Shown: piece after piece, positions 18,206-27,298 of the stretch
Numbering within the stretch: position 1 is the stretch's first letter
How the letters are laid out: every line of letters begins with the position of its first letter
Source: Bacteroidales bacterium UBA4116
Lineage (GTDB): Bacteria > Bacteroidota > Bacteroidia > Bacteroidales > Tannerellaceae
Length of the DNA: 64,000 nucleotides
Direction of reading: 5' to 3'
NCBI GenBank assembly: GCA_002381645.1
Contig: DFXE01000001.1
Location: forward strand, 249,479-313,478
Made by a program: the position numbers and the translations under genes
Notes under the pieces: model-generated
The model's input: only the letters and a program-made list of their open reading frames with translations
Told to the model about the DNA's origin: nothing
Database searches by the model: none

Positions 18206-21200
18206 TTATTGTGCCAGTATAACTAATTTATTGGCTTTGGTCGTCTCTTTGGAATTATCCGTACTGATACCGGCACGGTAAATATACACTCCCGGACGTA
18301 AACGGCCACCACCGTTACTACGAAGGTCCCAGTCCATGATATAAGGTGTATCATAACCGGAGGTTCCGCTCTCCTCTCTATTCCATAGTAATCTACCCGT
18401 CATATCATAAACCATGACATTTACACGTACATTTGATTCCGGACGGTTATGGTAAATGTAAAACTGTAGATTTGTCCGTGCAGGTACCGGAGTGGCAACA
18501 ATCTGTGACAATACCGGCTTTAATCCTTCCACTACTTCAAATGTAAACGTACGTACCGTAGAATTATTCAAGACATCCCACACCCGCAGTTCGGCAGTGT
18601 AAGTACCAGGTGCCAGTGTAGGTATCTGGAACGTTATCAAACCTTCTCCATCAGAGTTAGGTATTAACCTGTATTCAGAATTTAAGGTGTACGTAGTAGC
18701 AGGGTTACCTATAGATAATGTTATATCATGACCAATACTGCTTCCGCTAATGTTTACACCTGTCTGATCCCATAACCGAACCACAAGATAAGGTGTGGTA
18801 TTTACCTGTCCGCCATCCACAAAAGTAGAATCATTGAGATATAACTGACGTATTTCAGGACCTTCCGTATCATCACCCGGATTATCGGACGATCCTCCTA
18901 CAATGAAATTCCGAAAAGCCCCCTGCGCTTCAATAGTCGAAGCATTATCCGAAGCATACAAATTTATAAGGCCAGAATCGTTTGAGTATGAGATATCCTT
19001 AGGTACAGTAAATGTAAATTCAAATGAACCGTTCTTTACTTCATCATTTCCGATATAAATGGTATTGGGATAATCCGTATAAGTAAGGGTAGTACCCCTG
19101 TTGTTATTATCTAATGTGGTGATGGATTGTTTGCTGTCGAGGATTGTCACATCAAGCGGTCCGGCAAAATCGGAAGCTATGTTTCCATATGTATCAGTAA
19201 CTTCTCCTTTTATCGTAATTTGTTCCAATGCCCTGAAACGTATTTGTTCGTCAACTACCGGTTGTCCGTTTATTGAGGTTATATTCATATGATATTCAGG
19301 ATATGCCAGTTTCATTGCAGGATCGCCTAATAAAACAAATTTCAACTTATTTTGGTCCTGATAATCCTTTGTTTTCCTCATCACATCTCCAAGTGTCAGT
19401 CGACGACCGTTTTGGTCCTTTTCAAACAGATTTTTAATCAGCCTCTGATTTAATTCAAAATTTTGATTAGAATACACGACACGTGTGGAGGTAAATAATG
19501 CAATACCACCACTCTTTTTTATGAAAACATCTTCTCCTGCAGAAGTAGATACATCATCAAACCGTGCAAAATCACATGAAGCGGTAATCCATAAAGGCAA
19601 ATATGGGTAATTAAACTGAGCAATGTCGGTTTGATTTAAAACATCTTCATCGCTCCACGACCGTGTATTGCCATGACCAGTATAGTTGATCATAAGCAGA
19701 CCTTCTTTCAGTTGCTTCTGAAGATTTTTTCTTACATCAGGATAATTCGTGTTTTTCTTATAAGCATCAAAAAGAAGTTTGTTCACAAGGAATTCCGGAT
19801 GATTATTCCTCATATAGTCTCCTAGCTGATTAGCCTGATACATATGATTAATAGTAAACTTATCATCGGCGCTACCATCATCAGCAACAAAACTTATCCT
19901 GTTTTTCCATGATCCGGTAGTTTCATTATCCATATAAGCAATCACTTTATCAACTACTTCACGTGCCTCTTCAAGGGTCCTGACGGGAAAACGTCCTATA
20001 CCTAATTGAATACCACTGGTGGTAAAAGCTGTATTTTCCAATGCCCCAAAATAATCGTCCGTTACAAAAGAATAAACGTTTAGCGATTCATTGGATTGAT
20101 AGGTTAATAACATATTTGAAGTATTCACCTGTCGCCATGCACTTGTTATATAGCGATTGTCGTAAGCACCATCTCCGAAAAGCAGCAAATATTTAGGTTT
20201 ATCTGCATCTGATGCGTTTCTGTCATAAAACATTTTCATAAAACGGCGGTAAGCAGTAGCGTCAGGTGTACCACTTGAAAATTCGTTATATATCTGTTGA
20301 GGGTTTACAACTAAAACAGACAACTTATCATAAAGATCATTCCGGTGCCGTTCCGCAAGCCGTTCCGCTTCTTTACGAAATGATTCGGAAGCGATGATTA
20401 CCATATTTATTTGTTGATTGGCGTGTAAGTCCTGATTCGGAATATCACCTTCTTCCCTTTCCCAACCACTCAGATTTTGATCGACCTGCACCGCAACAAA
20501 CTCCCGTAATGTTCCACCGGGGATGGTAAAAGAAAGTTCAGTCCCATTAAGTTGAGTGTCCATTATAACAGGATTTTCGCCATTTGTTACATCGAAGACA
20601 ACTGTATTTGCGTTAGCATTTTGAATGATAAAACGGCTTGGATTATTAATAGATTGAATACTGCGGAAAAACGTATAGTTACCATACTGCTTCAGTTCTC
20701 TTTTCACATGTATGCGTATATAATCAAGATGAACATTTTCATCTCCAGCCCTGCTATAAGATACCGTAAATTTTGGATTTTCACTTTTAGCTCCAGTCCA
20801 ACTTTCCATATGAATCTGTGCAACAGCCCTTGTATAACTATCATTTACAACCGGAAAGGATAAAGAAAAAAGACTTTCTCCATTGATGCTTAAAGTTGCT
20901 GAAGAAGAAGACTTAGGACGTGAGATAAAACGCATAGTCACTTTAGCATCTTCATGGGTAATACCCGGAATAGAAGATATAGGAGAGGTAGAAGGTATTG
21001 TAATCGACCCACCTGAAAATAATGATTCACCAAACAATTCCCTCCCCGACTGACTAACTGAAACTAAATCCTGCTCATGCACCCTGTAATCGTCATATGA
21101 TGTAATTGTCAGTGCGGCTTCGGTCCCACCGGATGCAACTTTCTGCATCTCTTTGGCAGTAGTGGCGTCCGTCAGGAAATAACTTCCATAAGTAGAATAT

Positions 21201-21583
21201 GGGTTATTGGTATGCACAAAAGTATTGCTATATTCATCATATTCCCATTTTAACGGGCCTTTTCCATAAAATAGAAGATAATCCGAACTTCGGTAAGTAG
21301 CTACTGCCGGAAGATCATCAATGTAAGGATAATTCGAAGAAGCGCTGAAATCTTCATCTAACGGCCATCCTCCGTATCCATGTACAGATACTTTAGAAGG
21401 ATCAGAGAATCCCATTCTCCGTAATTCATCAAATGTAATTTTATAAATACCGGTTTTATCAATTTTGATTTTCACCCACTTACCTGAAGATAAAACAGAT
21501 TGGGCAGCATACCGGCTGTCATTAGCCTGTAAAGAAACGAGAGAAAATAAGAATATTAATAACGTATAAATTAATCGTGTCAT
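18206..21583 (-). CDS. porU: Type IX secretion sortase PorU (C25-like cysteine peptidase)
   Basis: The surface enzyme that removes the C-terminal signal of T9SS cargo and links it to A-LPS. The protein has 1125 residues, close to the roughly 1150 of known PorU. It has a signal peptide (about 1-20), a long N-terminal beta-rich region, and a gingipain-like domain. That domain contains His637 in NYTGHGNTRSWSDED and Cys670 in ITASCDFARFDD, the expected catalytic pair. A C-terminal Ig-like domain follows, with YDMTGRLLWNREESG and RPGVYIYRA near the end, resembling a T9SS CTD. It lies 6 nt after the FAH-family gene. Start ATG at 21583 begins directly with the signal peptide. Confidence 0.96.
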   Translation of the reverse strand: MTRLIYTLLIFLFSLVSLQANDSRYAAQSVLSSGKWVKIKIDKTGIYKITFDELRRMGFSDPSKVSVHGYGGWPLDEDFSASSNYPYIDDLPAVATYRSSDYLLFYGKGPLKWEYDEYSNTFVHTNNPYSTYGSYFLTDATTAKEMQKVASGGTEAALTITSYDDYRVHEQDLVSVSQSGRELFGESLFSGGSITIPSTSPISSIPGITHEDAKVTMRFISRPKSSSSATLSINGESLFSLSFPVVNDSYTRAVAQIHMESWTGAKSENPKFTVSYSRAGDENVHLDYIRIHVKRELKQYGNYTFFRSIQSINNPSRFIIQNANANTVVFDVTNGENPVIMDTQLNGTELSFTIPGGTLREFVAVQVDQNLSGWEREEGDIPNQDLHANQQINMVIIASESFRKEAERLAERHRNDLYDKLSVLVVNPQQIYNEFSSGTPDATAYRRFMKMFYDRNASDADKPKYLLLFGDGAYDNRYITSAWRQVNTSNMLLTYQSNESLNVYSFVTDDYFGALENTAFTTSGIQLGIGRFPVRTLEEAREVVDKVIAYMDNETTGSWKNRISFVADDGSADDKFTINHMYQANQLGDYMRNNHPEFLVNKLLFDAYKKNTNYPDVRKNLQKQLKEGLLMINYTGHGNTRSWSDEDVLNQTDIAQFNYPYLPLWITASCDFARFDDVSTSAGEDVFIKKSGGIALFTSTRVVYSNQNFELNQRLIKNLFEKDQNGRRLTLGDVMRKTKDYQDQNKLKFVLLGDPAMKLAYPEYHMNITSINGQPVVDEQIRFRALEQITIKGEVTDTYGNIASDFAGPLDVTILDSKQSITTLDNNNRGTTLTYTDYPNTIYIGNDEVKNGSFEFTFTVPKDISYSNDSGLINLYASDNASTIEAQGAFRNFIVGGSSDNPGDDTEGPEIRQLYLNDSTFVDGGQVNTTPYLVVRLWDQTGVNISGSSIGHDITLSIGNPATTYTLNSEYRLIPNSDGEGLITFQIPTLAPGTYTAELRVWDVLNNSTVRTFTFEVVEGLKPVLSQIVATPVPARTNLQFYIYHNRPESNVRVNVMVYDMTGRLLWNREESGTSGYDTPYIMDWDLRSNGGGRLRPGVYIYRAGISTDNSKETTKANKLVILAQ

Positions 21584-21589
21584 ATTTTG

Positions 21590-22204
21590 TTAACGGATAT
21601 GGAAATCCAATAATTTCCTTTCGCCGATGTATCCTTCCAAATGGTCGCCAATCTGTACCGGCCCGACACCTGCCGGGGTACCCGTATAGATCAAATCGCC
21701 GATTTTCAGGGTAAAGAAACGGCTCACATAAGCAATTATCTTATCTACCGGGAAAAGCATATCAGCTGTATTACCTTCCTGAACTTTTATGCCATTAATT
21801 CTCAAATGGAAAGGGATCAGGTTAATATTTCCTGTTTCCTCCAGTGGTATAAAAGTTCCTGTAACAGCCGAATTATCAAACGCTTTACTGATCTCCCACG
21901 GTAGTCCCTGCCTCCGCAAACCACTTTGTAAATCGCGGGCTGTAAAGTCAATACCTACGGTTATCTCTTTGTAATAACGATGAGCAAAGCGTTCGGCTAT
22001 GTTTTTCCCTAACCTGTCTATTCTTACTACTATTTCCGTTTCGTAATGTATTTCCGATGAAAAATCGGGAATAAAAAAAGGTTTTCCGTCCTTCAATAAA
22101 GAAGAGTCGGATTTCATAAAAATAGTGGGCTCTGATAATTCTAACGAATTACGCATCTCTTTATTGTGAGTTGCGTAATTCATTCCCACAGCAATAATTT
22201 TCAT
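21590..22204 (-). CDS. Fumarylacetoacetate hydrolase family protein
   Basis: A 204-residue FAH-fold protein like acylpyruvate hydrolases and oxaloacetate decarboxylases. The motif IHYETEIVVRI near residue 52 contributes the metal-binding Glu residues. GIDFTARDLQ (near 85) and the C-terminal GDLIYTGTPAGVGPVQIGD are diagnostic. The substrate cannot be told from sequence; it probably acts on a 3- or 4-carbon keto acid. Its ATG overlaps the rex stop (ATGA at 22201-22204) and porU begins 6 nt after its stop, so the three genes should be transcribed together. Confidence 0.9.
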   Translation of the reverse strand: MKIIAVGMNYATHNKEMRNSLELSEPTIFMKSDSSLLKDGKPFFIPDFSSEIHYETEIVVRIDRLGKNIAERFAHRYYKEITVGIDFTARDLQSGLRRQGLPWEISKAFDNSAVTGTFIPLEETGNINLIPFHLRINGIKVQEGNTADMLFPVDKIIAYVSRFFTLKIGDLIYTGTPAGVGPVQIGDHLEGYIGERKLLDFHIR

Positions 22205-22857
22205 TTTTTACGATTAAGCTGATTCAAACGATTGAACATGACTGCAAGGTGGGCATACATAGAAGTATTTTGTACTACCACATGGCGTGGAACACGTATC
22301 CGGAAAGGTGTAAAATTCCAAAGCGCCTTAATACCTTCTGATATAATATGGTCGGTTACTTCCTGGGCCTGGTCTACCGGAACAGTTATCACACCGATAG
22401 TAGCATTTAACTCTTTTTGCCTAGAAGGAAATTCACTGATATGAAAAACAGGTATTCCGTTGATAGATGTTCCGGCAAGTTCTTTACGGATATCAAACCC
22501 GGCAATGATTTCAAGACCATATTGTTTAAGACCGGAATCTTGTAACAAAGCGGCCCCTAAACTACCTACTCCAAACAAGAAAGCTTTATGCTGAACAGTA
22601 AAACCCAGGAAATCTTCCAGCACCGCAACCAGAGTTTCTATTTCATAACCTACCCTTGTTTTCCCCGAAATATTAACAAACGAAAGGTCTTTGGCAACCT
22701 GACTGGAATCAACATTTATCTCTTTGGCAATCTGAGTAGAAGAAACATATATTTCGCCTTTTCCTTTTAACAGCTTCACATAGGCAAGATACCACGGCAA
22801 TCTTCTAAGTGTAGGCTCCGGTACTTTCCAGATATGCTTCATTATTCCATCAGCCAT
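22201..22857 (-). CDS. rex: Redox-sensing transcriptional repressor Rex
   Basis: Binds DNA when NADH/NAD+ is low and lets go when NADH rises; usual targets are fermentation and respiration genes. The 218-residue protein has an N-terminal winged helix (about 10-75) with KEINVDSSQVAKDLSF as recognition segment, then a Rossmann domain with GVGSLGAALLQDSGL near residue 96 and a C-terminal swapped helix. A well-matched -7 element lies 43 nt upstream. It leads an apparent operon with the FAH-family gene, porU, porV and ispF. Confidence 0.93.
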   Translation of the reverse strand: MADGIMKHIWKVPEPTLRRLPWYLAYVKLLKGKGEIYVSSTQIAKEINVDSSQVAKDLSFVNISGKTRVGYEIETLVAVLEDFLGFTVQHKAFLFGVGSLGAALLQDSGLKQYGLEIIAGFDIRKELAGTSINGIPVFHISEFPSRQKELNATIGVITVPVDQAQEVTDHIISEGIKALWNFTPFRIRVPRHVVVQNTSMYAHLAVMFNRLNQLNRKK

Positions 22858-22899
22858 TTATATTCGGATTAATGTTGATTTAAAAGATTAATTAATAAT

Positions 22900-22907
22900 C
22901 AAAATTA
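22900..22907 (-). promoter_or_regulatory. Promoter -7 element for rex
   Basis: Minus-strand TAATTTTG matches TAnnTTTG exactly and sits in the 51-nt gap before rex. A -33 TTTG is not seen. It suggests that rex and its followers can be transcribed independently of the upstream secreted-protein gene. Confidence 0.5.
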
Positions 22908-22908
22908 T

Positions 22909-23682
22909 TTATTTCACTAACACTTTCACCCCGGGGTCGTTATTAACGGCAACAAAAGCTATTCCGGAAGGAGCTGCAATGACCGCATCGTCAGACGGCA
23001 ATACTTTATTCACAAGGGTCTGTCCGTATATATCGCTTATCATTACCCTCTGATTTTTCGCTCCTTTAATTATAACTCTCCCATAATCAGCAGAAACGGT
23101 ATAAGGTACAGATGATAATGGAGATTCAACAATGTATTGATCACTTCCGTTAAATACATTGAAAATGTCTGCCTCGCTATGGATTGCTGCTGTCAAGGAT
23201 GTACGTACAATGGAAGGCTTCCCCTCTCTTAATAGTATCCATTCACCTATTTCTCCGTTGGTCCACGATTCAATCAGGAAATCCCCATCCGCATCATCTT
23301 TATCAATCAGGCGGAATGAAAATAAGGCAGGGCTGAAATCTGCAGATTTTATGTTTAATTCTAAATATTTGGAACCGCTTTGCAGGATAAGTACACTATC
23401 ACCGACCAGTTTTCCATCGACAAAAGTCAATTCAGAGGGAGACTGTTTAGTATTACCAAAATTTACAAGGAAACGTGAATCTCCCGACATGATAAGATAT
23501 TGCGGATGTATTTCTCCCTTTATATATTTTAAAGATAAATTGGTATTATTCTCTCTGTCATCTATCAGATACTGACCGGGATTCTTTAATGAAAAGAACT
23601 TTACATATAACTTTTGAGCACAAGCATCAACGCTTAAAGCTGACAAAATGCCGATAAAAAGTATAGATACTATCTTATTCAT
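22909..23682 (-). CDS. Secreted protein with DUF6383-like C-terminal domain
   Basis: A 257-residue exported protein with signal peptide MNKIVSILFIGILSALSVDA (cleavage near residue 22). The body is beta-rich and not recognised. The last 70 residues, with GRVIIKGAKNQRVMISDIYG followed by strands and a final short strand VKVLVK, resemble the DUF6383 domain found at the ends of Bacteroidales secreted proteins and look similar in layout to T9SS sorting domains. This domain could direct export or attachment. It lies 51 nt upstream of rex and may be its own unit, with a promoter at 23731. Function unknown. Confidence 0.7.
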   Translation of the reverse strand: MNKIVSILFIGILSALSVDACAQKLYVKFFSLKNPGQYLIDDRENNTNLSLKYIKGEIHPQYLIMSGDSRFLVNFGNTKQSPSELTFVDGKLVGDSVLILQSGSKYLELNIKSADFSPALFSFRLIDKDDADGDFLIESWTNGEIGEWILLREGKPSIVRTSLTAAIHSEADIFNVFNGSDQYIVESPLSSVPYTVSADYGRVIIKGAKNQRVMISDIYGQTLVNKVLPSDDAVIAAPSGIAFVAVNNDPGVKVLVK

Positions 23683-23730
23683 AAGTTTATATTATTATTG
23701 ATTATATAATAAATTATTTTTTAGTTATTG

Positions 23731-23738
23731 CAAAGATA
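23731..23738 (-). promoter_or_regulatory. Promoter -7 element for the DUF6383-like gene
   Basis: Minus-strand TATCTTTG matches TAnnTTTG exactly and is followed by C. It lies 49 nt upstream of the ATG at 23682. The -33 region is not well matched. Confidence 0.5.
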
Positions 23739-23800
23739 GAAAATATTCAAGGATAAATACCATATGCATAATTTTGAAGGGAGTGTAAGATTTTTTTTTG

Positions 23801-23808
23801 TAGGTTTG
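23801..23808 (+). promoter_or_regulatory. Promoter -7 element for the serine peptidase gene
   Basis: TAGGTTTG matches TAnnTTTG exactly, directly after a T-rich run, and lies 17 nt before the ATG at 23825. The nearest upstream TTTG (23773-23776) is 24 nt away, longer than the usual 19-20. Confidence 0.5.
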
Positions 23809-23824
23809 CGAAAAATATCATTCC

Positions 23825-25111
23825 ATGAAACGCATTATTCATATCCTTTTTCTATTATCAGTTATAACGCTGAATGCCGTTGCTTCTACAAGTGAGTTGA
23901 ATGAAAAACTTACGGCCCTTTCTAATATCAGCAGAATCGAATCATTAGAATCCGAACATTATAAAGAAAAATATGTTGTCCGTATTACCCAGCCGTTAGA
24001 TCACCAACGCCCTGAGCTCGGATCATTTACACAACGTGTCGTAATCAGCCATGTAGGGTTCGACAGACCGACTGTTATGGTAACAGAGGGGTATGGGGGA
24101 GCTTACGCTCTGAATCCACGTTACCAGGAAGAATTATCTAAATTAATCAATGCCAATGTTATTTTTGTCGAACACCGTTATTTTCTTGAATCGACTCCCG
24201 AACCGCTAAACTGGGAATATCTTACCGCTGAAAACTCAGCTTACGATTTACACCACATAAAAACTACGCTTGAAAACATCTATCAGGGTAAGTGGATAAG
24301 TACAGGCATTAGTAAAGGAGGACAGACGACAATGATTTACCGTTCTTATTTTCCGGACGATGTAGATTTCTCCGTTCCTTATGTTGCTCCTTTAAACAAA
24401 GCTGTAGAAGATGAAAGGCAGGAAATTTTCCTTCGCAAAGTAGGAACCAAACAGGAACGCAGAAAGATCCAGGATTTCCAATTGGAGATATTAAAACGTA
24501 AAGAATCCATGCTTCCTTTATTGGAAAATTTTTGCAAAGAGAAAAATCTCACTTTTGTCATTCCGATGCCGGAAGTTCTTGATTATTGCGTACTCGAATA
24601 TTCCTTTGCCTTGTGGCAATGGGGTACACCGGTAAGCGAAATTCCCCCCCTAACTTCGGGAGACAAAATGTTATTCGACCATCTGATTGACATAAGCGGA
24701 CCGGATTATTTTTCCGAAACCCAACCGAATGCCTCTTTCTTTGTTCAGGCAGCCAAAGAATTGGGTTACTATGGTTACGACACCAAACCTTTTAAAAAAT
24801 ACCTGACTATTAAAAGCAGCAAAGGATATCTGGAAAAAATTATGTTACCTCAAAGTGCCGGGAAAATCCAATTCAATTCCTCTTTATATCATAAAATTTA
24901 CACGTTCCTTAAAGAATCAGATCCGAAAATGATTTTCATTTATGGAGAAGTCGATCCCTGGAGTGCCACACATGCTCCTGTTTTCAAAGGAAAAGTAAAC
25001 GAACAATTCTATTTCCAGCCACGCGGAAGCCACCGGGCACGTATAAGTAATATGCCCGATGATATGAAAGAAAAGATAATGAATCAGATCAATGCATGGC
25101 TTCAGGAATGA
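23825..25111 (+). CDS. Secreted S28/S37-type serine peptidase (prolyl tri-/aminopeptidase-like)
   Basis: An exported alpha/beta-hydrolase peptidase of the type annotated as S37 tripeptidyl aminopeptidase or S28 peptidase; such enzymes take peptides from the N-terminus, often after proline. The 428-residue protein has a signal peptide (about 1-20). YKEKYVVRITQPLDHQRPELGSFTQR is split across the N-terminal strand region. The nucleophile elbow GISKGGQT (Ser near residue 162), GEVDPWSATHAP (Asp near 380) and RGSHRARI (His near 402) give a plausible Ser-Asp-His triad. It converges on rnr with an 8-nt gap. In this lifestyle it would work with secreted endopeptidases. Confidence 0.85.
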   Translation: MKRIIHILFLLSVITLNAVASTSELNEKLTALSNISRIESLESEHYKEKYVVRITQPLDHQRPELGSFTQRVVISHVGFDRPTVMVTEGYGGAYALNPRYQEELSKLINANVIFVEHRYFLESTPEPLNWEYLTAENSAYDLHHIKTTLENIYQGKWISTGISKGGQTTMIYRSYFPDDVDFSVPYVAPLNKAVEDERQEIFLRKVGTKQERRKIQDFQLEILKRKESMLPLLENFCKEKNLTFVIPMPEVLDYCVLEYSFALWQWGTPVSEIPPLTSGDKMLFDHLIDISGPDYFSETQPNASFFVQAAKELGYYGYDTKPFKKYLTIKSSKGYLEKIMLPQSAGKIQFNSSLYHKIYTFLKESDPKMIFIYGEVDPWSATHAPVFKGKVNEQFYFQPRGSHRARISNMPDDMKEKIMNQINAWLQE

Positions 25112-25119
25112 AGCCTTTT

Positions 25120-27297
25120 TTAATCGACTAAAACGAAATCCAGTTGTTTACGTTCCAGATTAGCCTGAGCTACTTTTATGGTAATCGGGTCACCCAAACG
25201 AAACTGTTGTTTGCGACGGCGGCCGACCAAACTGTAATTCTTTTCATCAAACTCATAATAGTCATTATGCAGGTCGCGTATAGGGACTAAACCTTCGCAC
25301 TTATTTTCATTCAATTCCACATACAATCCCCATTCCGTTACACCGGATATTACACCGTCAAATACCATTCCCAGCTTATCACTCATAAATTCCACCTGTT
25401 TGTACTTGATTGATGCCCTCTCCGCATTGGCCGCTATTTGTTCCATGTTGGAACTATGCTCGCACATTTCTTCGTATTTAGGTTTGGGCACACTACGACC
25501 GTTAGCTAGGTAACGTTCCAGCAAACGGTGCACCATCATATCAGGATAACGACGGATAGGAGATGTAAAATGGGTATAATAATCAAAAGCCAATCCGTAA
25601 TGCCCTACATTTTCCGTCGAATAACGGGCTTTTTGCATAGCACGGACGGCTAACGTTTCAATAAGGTTCTGCTCAGGTTTGCCATGTACCGAATCCAGAA
25701 GTTTATTAAGTCCCTTCGACACTTCGCCTTTATTCCCTTCCGTTTTGACTTTATATCCGAAACGGCGGACAAATTCTGCGAAATTCTCCATTTTCTCAGG
25801 ATTGGGAAGGTCATGGATACGGTAAACAAACGTTTTTCTTGTTTTGCCTTTGGGGACCCGTCCGATAAATTCAGCCACCGTCTTATTTGCAAGGAGCATA
25901 AACTCCTCAATCAATTTATTGGAGTCTTTGGCTTCCTTAAAATAAACGCTTACCGGTTTTCCTTTTTCATCAATTTCAAATTTAACTTCATACCGGTCAA
26001 AATTAATGGCCCCGTTCCTGAAACGTTTCTCCCTTAATTTTTTTGCCAAGGTATTCAGCATATTGATTTCCTCATGAAAAATACCCTCTCCCGTTTCTAT
26101 TATTTGTTGAGCCTCTTCATATGTAAAGCGTTTATCGCTCTTTATTACCGTACGTTTCAAACGATAATTCTTGATTACCGCATTTTCATCCAGTTCAAAA
26201 ATGGCAGAGAAACAAAGCTTCTCTTCATCCGGGCGTAAAGAACAGATCAGGTTACTTAACCGCTCAGGCAACATTGGTATAGTCCGGTCCACCAGATAAA
26301 CCGAAGTAGCACGGTTAAGCGCTTCTTTTTCAATAATACTTTCAGGTTTTACATAATGAGTAACGTCTGCAATATGAACGCCTACCTCCCAATTTCCATT
26401 GGATAATTTCTGAATAGACAAAGCATCATCAAAATCTTTGGCATCTTTCGGGTCGATAGTGAACGTAAGTATATTACGAAAATCTTCCCTTTTTGCGATC
26501 TCCTCCTCCGAAATCGTATCCGGTATTTTATCCGCAGCTTTTTCAACAGCAGCCGGATACTTATACGGAAGACCGAATTCCGCAAGAATAGCATGCATTT
26601 CTGCCGTATTTTGTCCGGCTTTCCCCAATATATCAATCACTTCACCCAGCGGATTCTTCGCACCTTCCGGCCATTCCATTATACGCACCACAGCTTTATC
26701 GCCGTTCTTTCCCCCTTTCAACTTATCTTTGGGAATAAAAATATCATTGGCCAATGTCTTGTCTTCAGTAACCAGAAAAGCAAATCCCTTGGTAGCCTGC
26801 AGTTTGCCGACGAAAGTACGTTCCGTACGTTCAAGGATTTCCATTACTTCAGCCTCGGGTTCGGCACCTTTCCGTTTAGCCAGCATCTGCACTTTTACTT
26901 TATCACCATGCATGGCGTGTCCTGAATTACGTTCCGCCACAAATACGGGCGAACCGCCATCTTCGGGAATAAAAGAATTCTTTCCGTTACTCCTGCGGTT
27001 AAATATCCCTACGGCAATTGTACCTAAGCTGTTCAGGCGATACCGTCCGCGATCTATTTCAGTTATAAAATCATCAGCAGCCAGGCTATAAAGGATATCC
27101 ACGACCTGTAATTTTTGAACCTGACTTTCTACACCTATGATTTTACTGATCTGTTTATAATTGAAAGGTTCTTTAGGAGCACTTTGGAATGCAGATATTA
27201 CGGCATGCAACATAGCCTGCTTTTTCATCCGCTTACCTCCTTTTTTAGACTCCTTTTTCTCTTTATTATCTTTTCTTTTCGATTTATTCTTTGTCAT
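25120..27297 (-). CDS. rnr: Ribonuclease R
   Basis: A 3'-5' exoribonuclease that degrades structured RNA. The protein has 725 residues from the ATG at 27297; an in-frame GTG at 27333 overlaps the preceding gene and is less likely. The N-terminus is lysine-rich (about 1-20), followed by a winged-helix-like and cold-shock domains. The catalytic RNB domain contains FTIDPKDAKDFDDALS (near residue 275) with the Asp cluster that binds magnesium, and HYGLAFDYYTHFTSPIRRYPD is split near residue 560. A C-terminal S1 domain begins at about residue 640. It follows the SMP-30-family gene by one base. Confidence 0.94.
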   Translation of the reverse strand: MTKNKSKRKDNKEKKESKKGGKRMKKQAMLHAVISAFQSAPKEPFNYKQISKIIGVESQVQKLQVVDILYSLAADDFITEIDRGRYRLNSLGTIAVGIFNRRSNGKNSFIPEDGGSPVFVAERNSGHAMHGDKVKVQMLAKRKGAEPEAEVMEILERTERTFVGKLQATKGFAFLVTEDKTLANDIFIPKDKLKGGKNGDKAVVRIMEWPEGAKNPLGEVIDILGKAGQNTAEMHAILAEFGLPYKYPAAVEKAADKIPDTISEEEIAKREDFRNILTFTIDPKDAKDFDDALSIQKLSNGNWEVGVHIADVTHYVKPESIIEKEALNRATSVYLVDRTIPMLPERLSNLICSLRPDEEKLCFSAIFELDENAVIKNYRLKRTVIKSDKRFTYEEAQQIIETGEGIFHEEINMLNTLAKKLREKRFRNGAINFDRYEVKFEIDEKGKPVSVYFKEAKDSNKLIEEFMLLANKTVAEFIGRVPKGKTRKTFVYRIHDLPNPEKMENFAEFVRRFGYKVKTEGNKGEVSKGLNKLLDSVHGKPEQNLIETLAVRAMQKARYSTENVGHYGLAFDYYTHFTSPIRRYPDMMVHRLLERYLANGRSVPKPKYEEMCEHSSNMEQIAANAERASIKYKQVEFMSDKLGMVFDGVISGVTEWGLYVELNENKCEGLVPIRDLHNDYYEFDEKNYSLVGRRRKQQFRLGDPITIKVAQANLERKQLDFVLVD

Positions 27298-27298
27298 A

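Noticed and set aside
24379..24561. Open frames antisense to real genes, several over 60 codons across the window (for example within tamB, susC and rnr)
   Set aside because: They have no homology that I recognise, no promoter or start signal, and lie opposite genes with strong family evidence; they follow from codon bias on the other strand.
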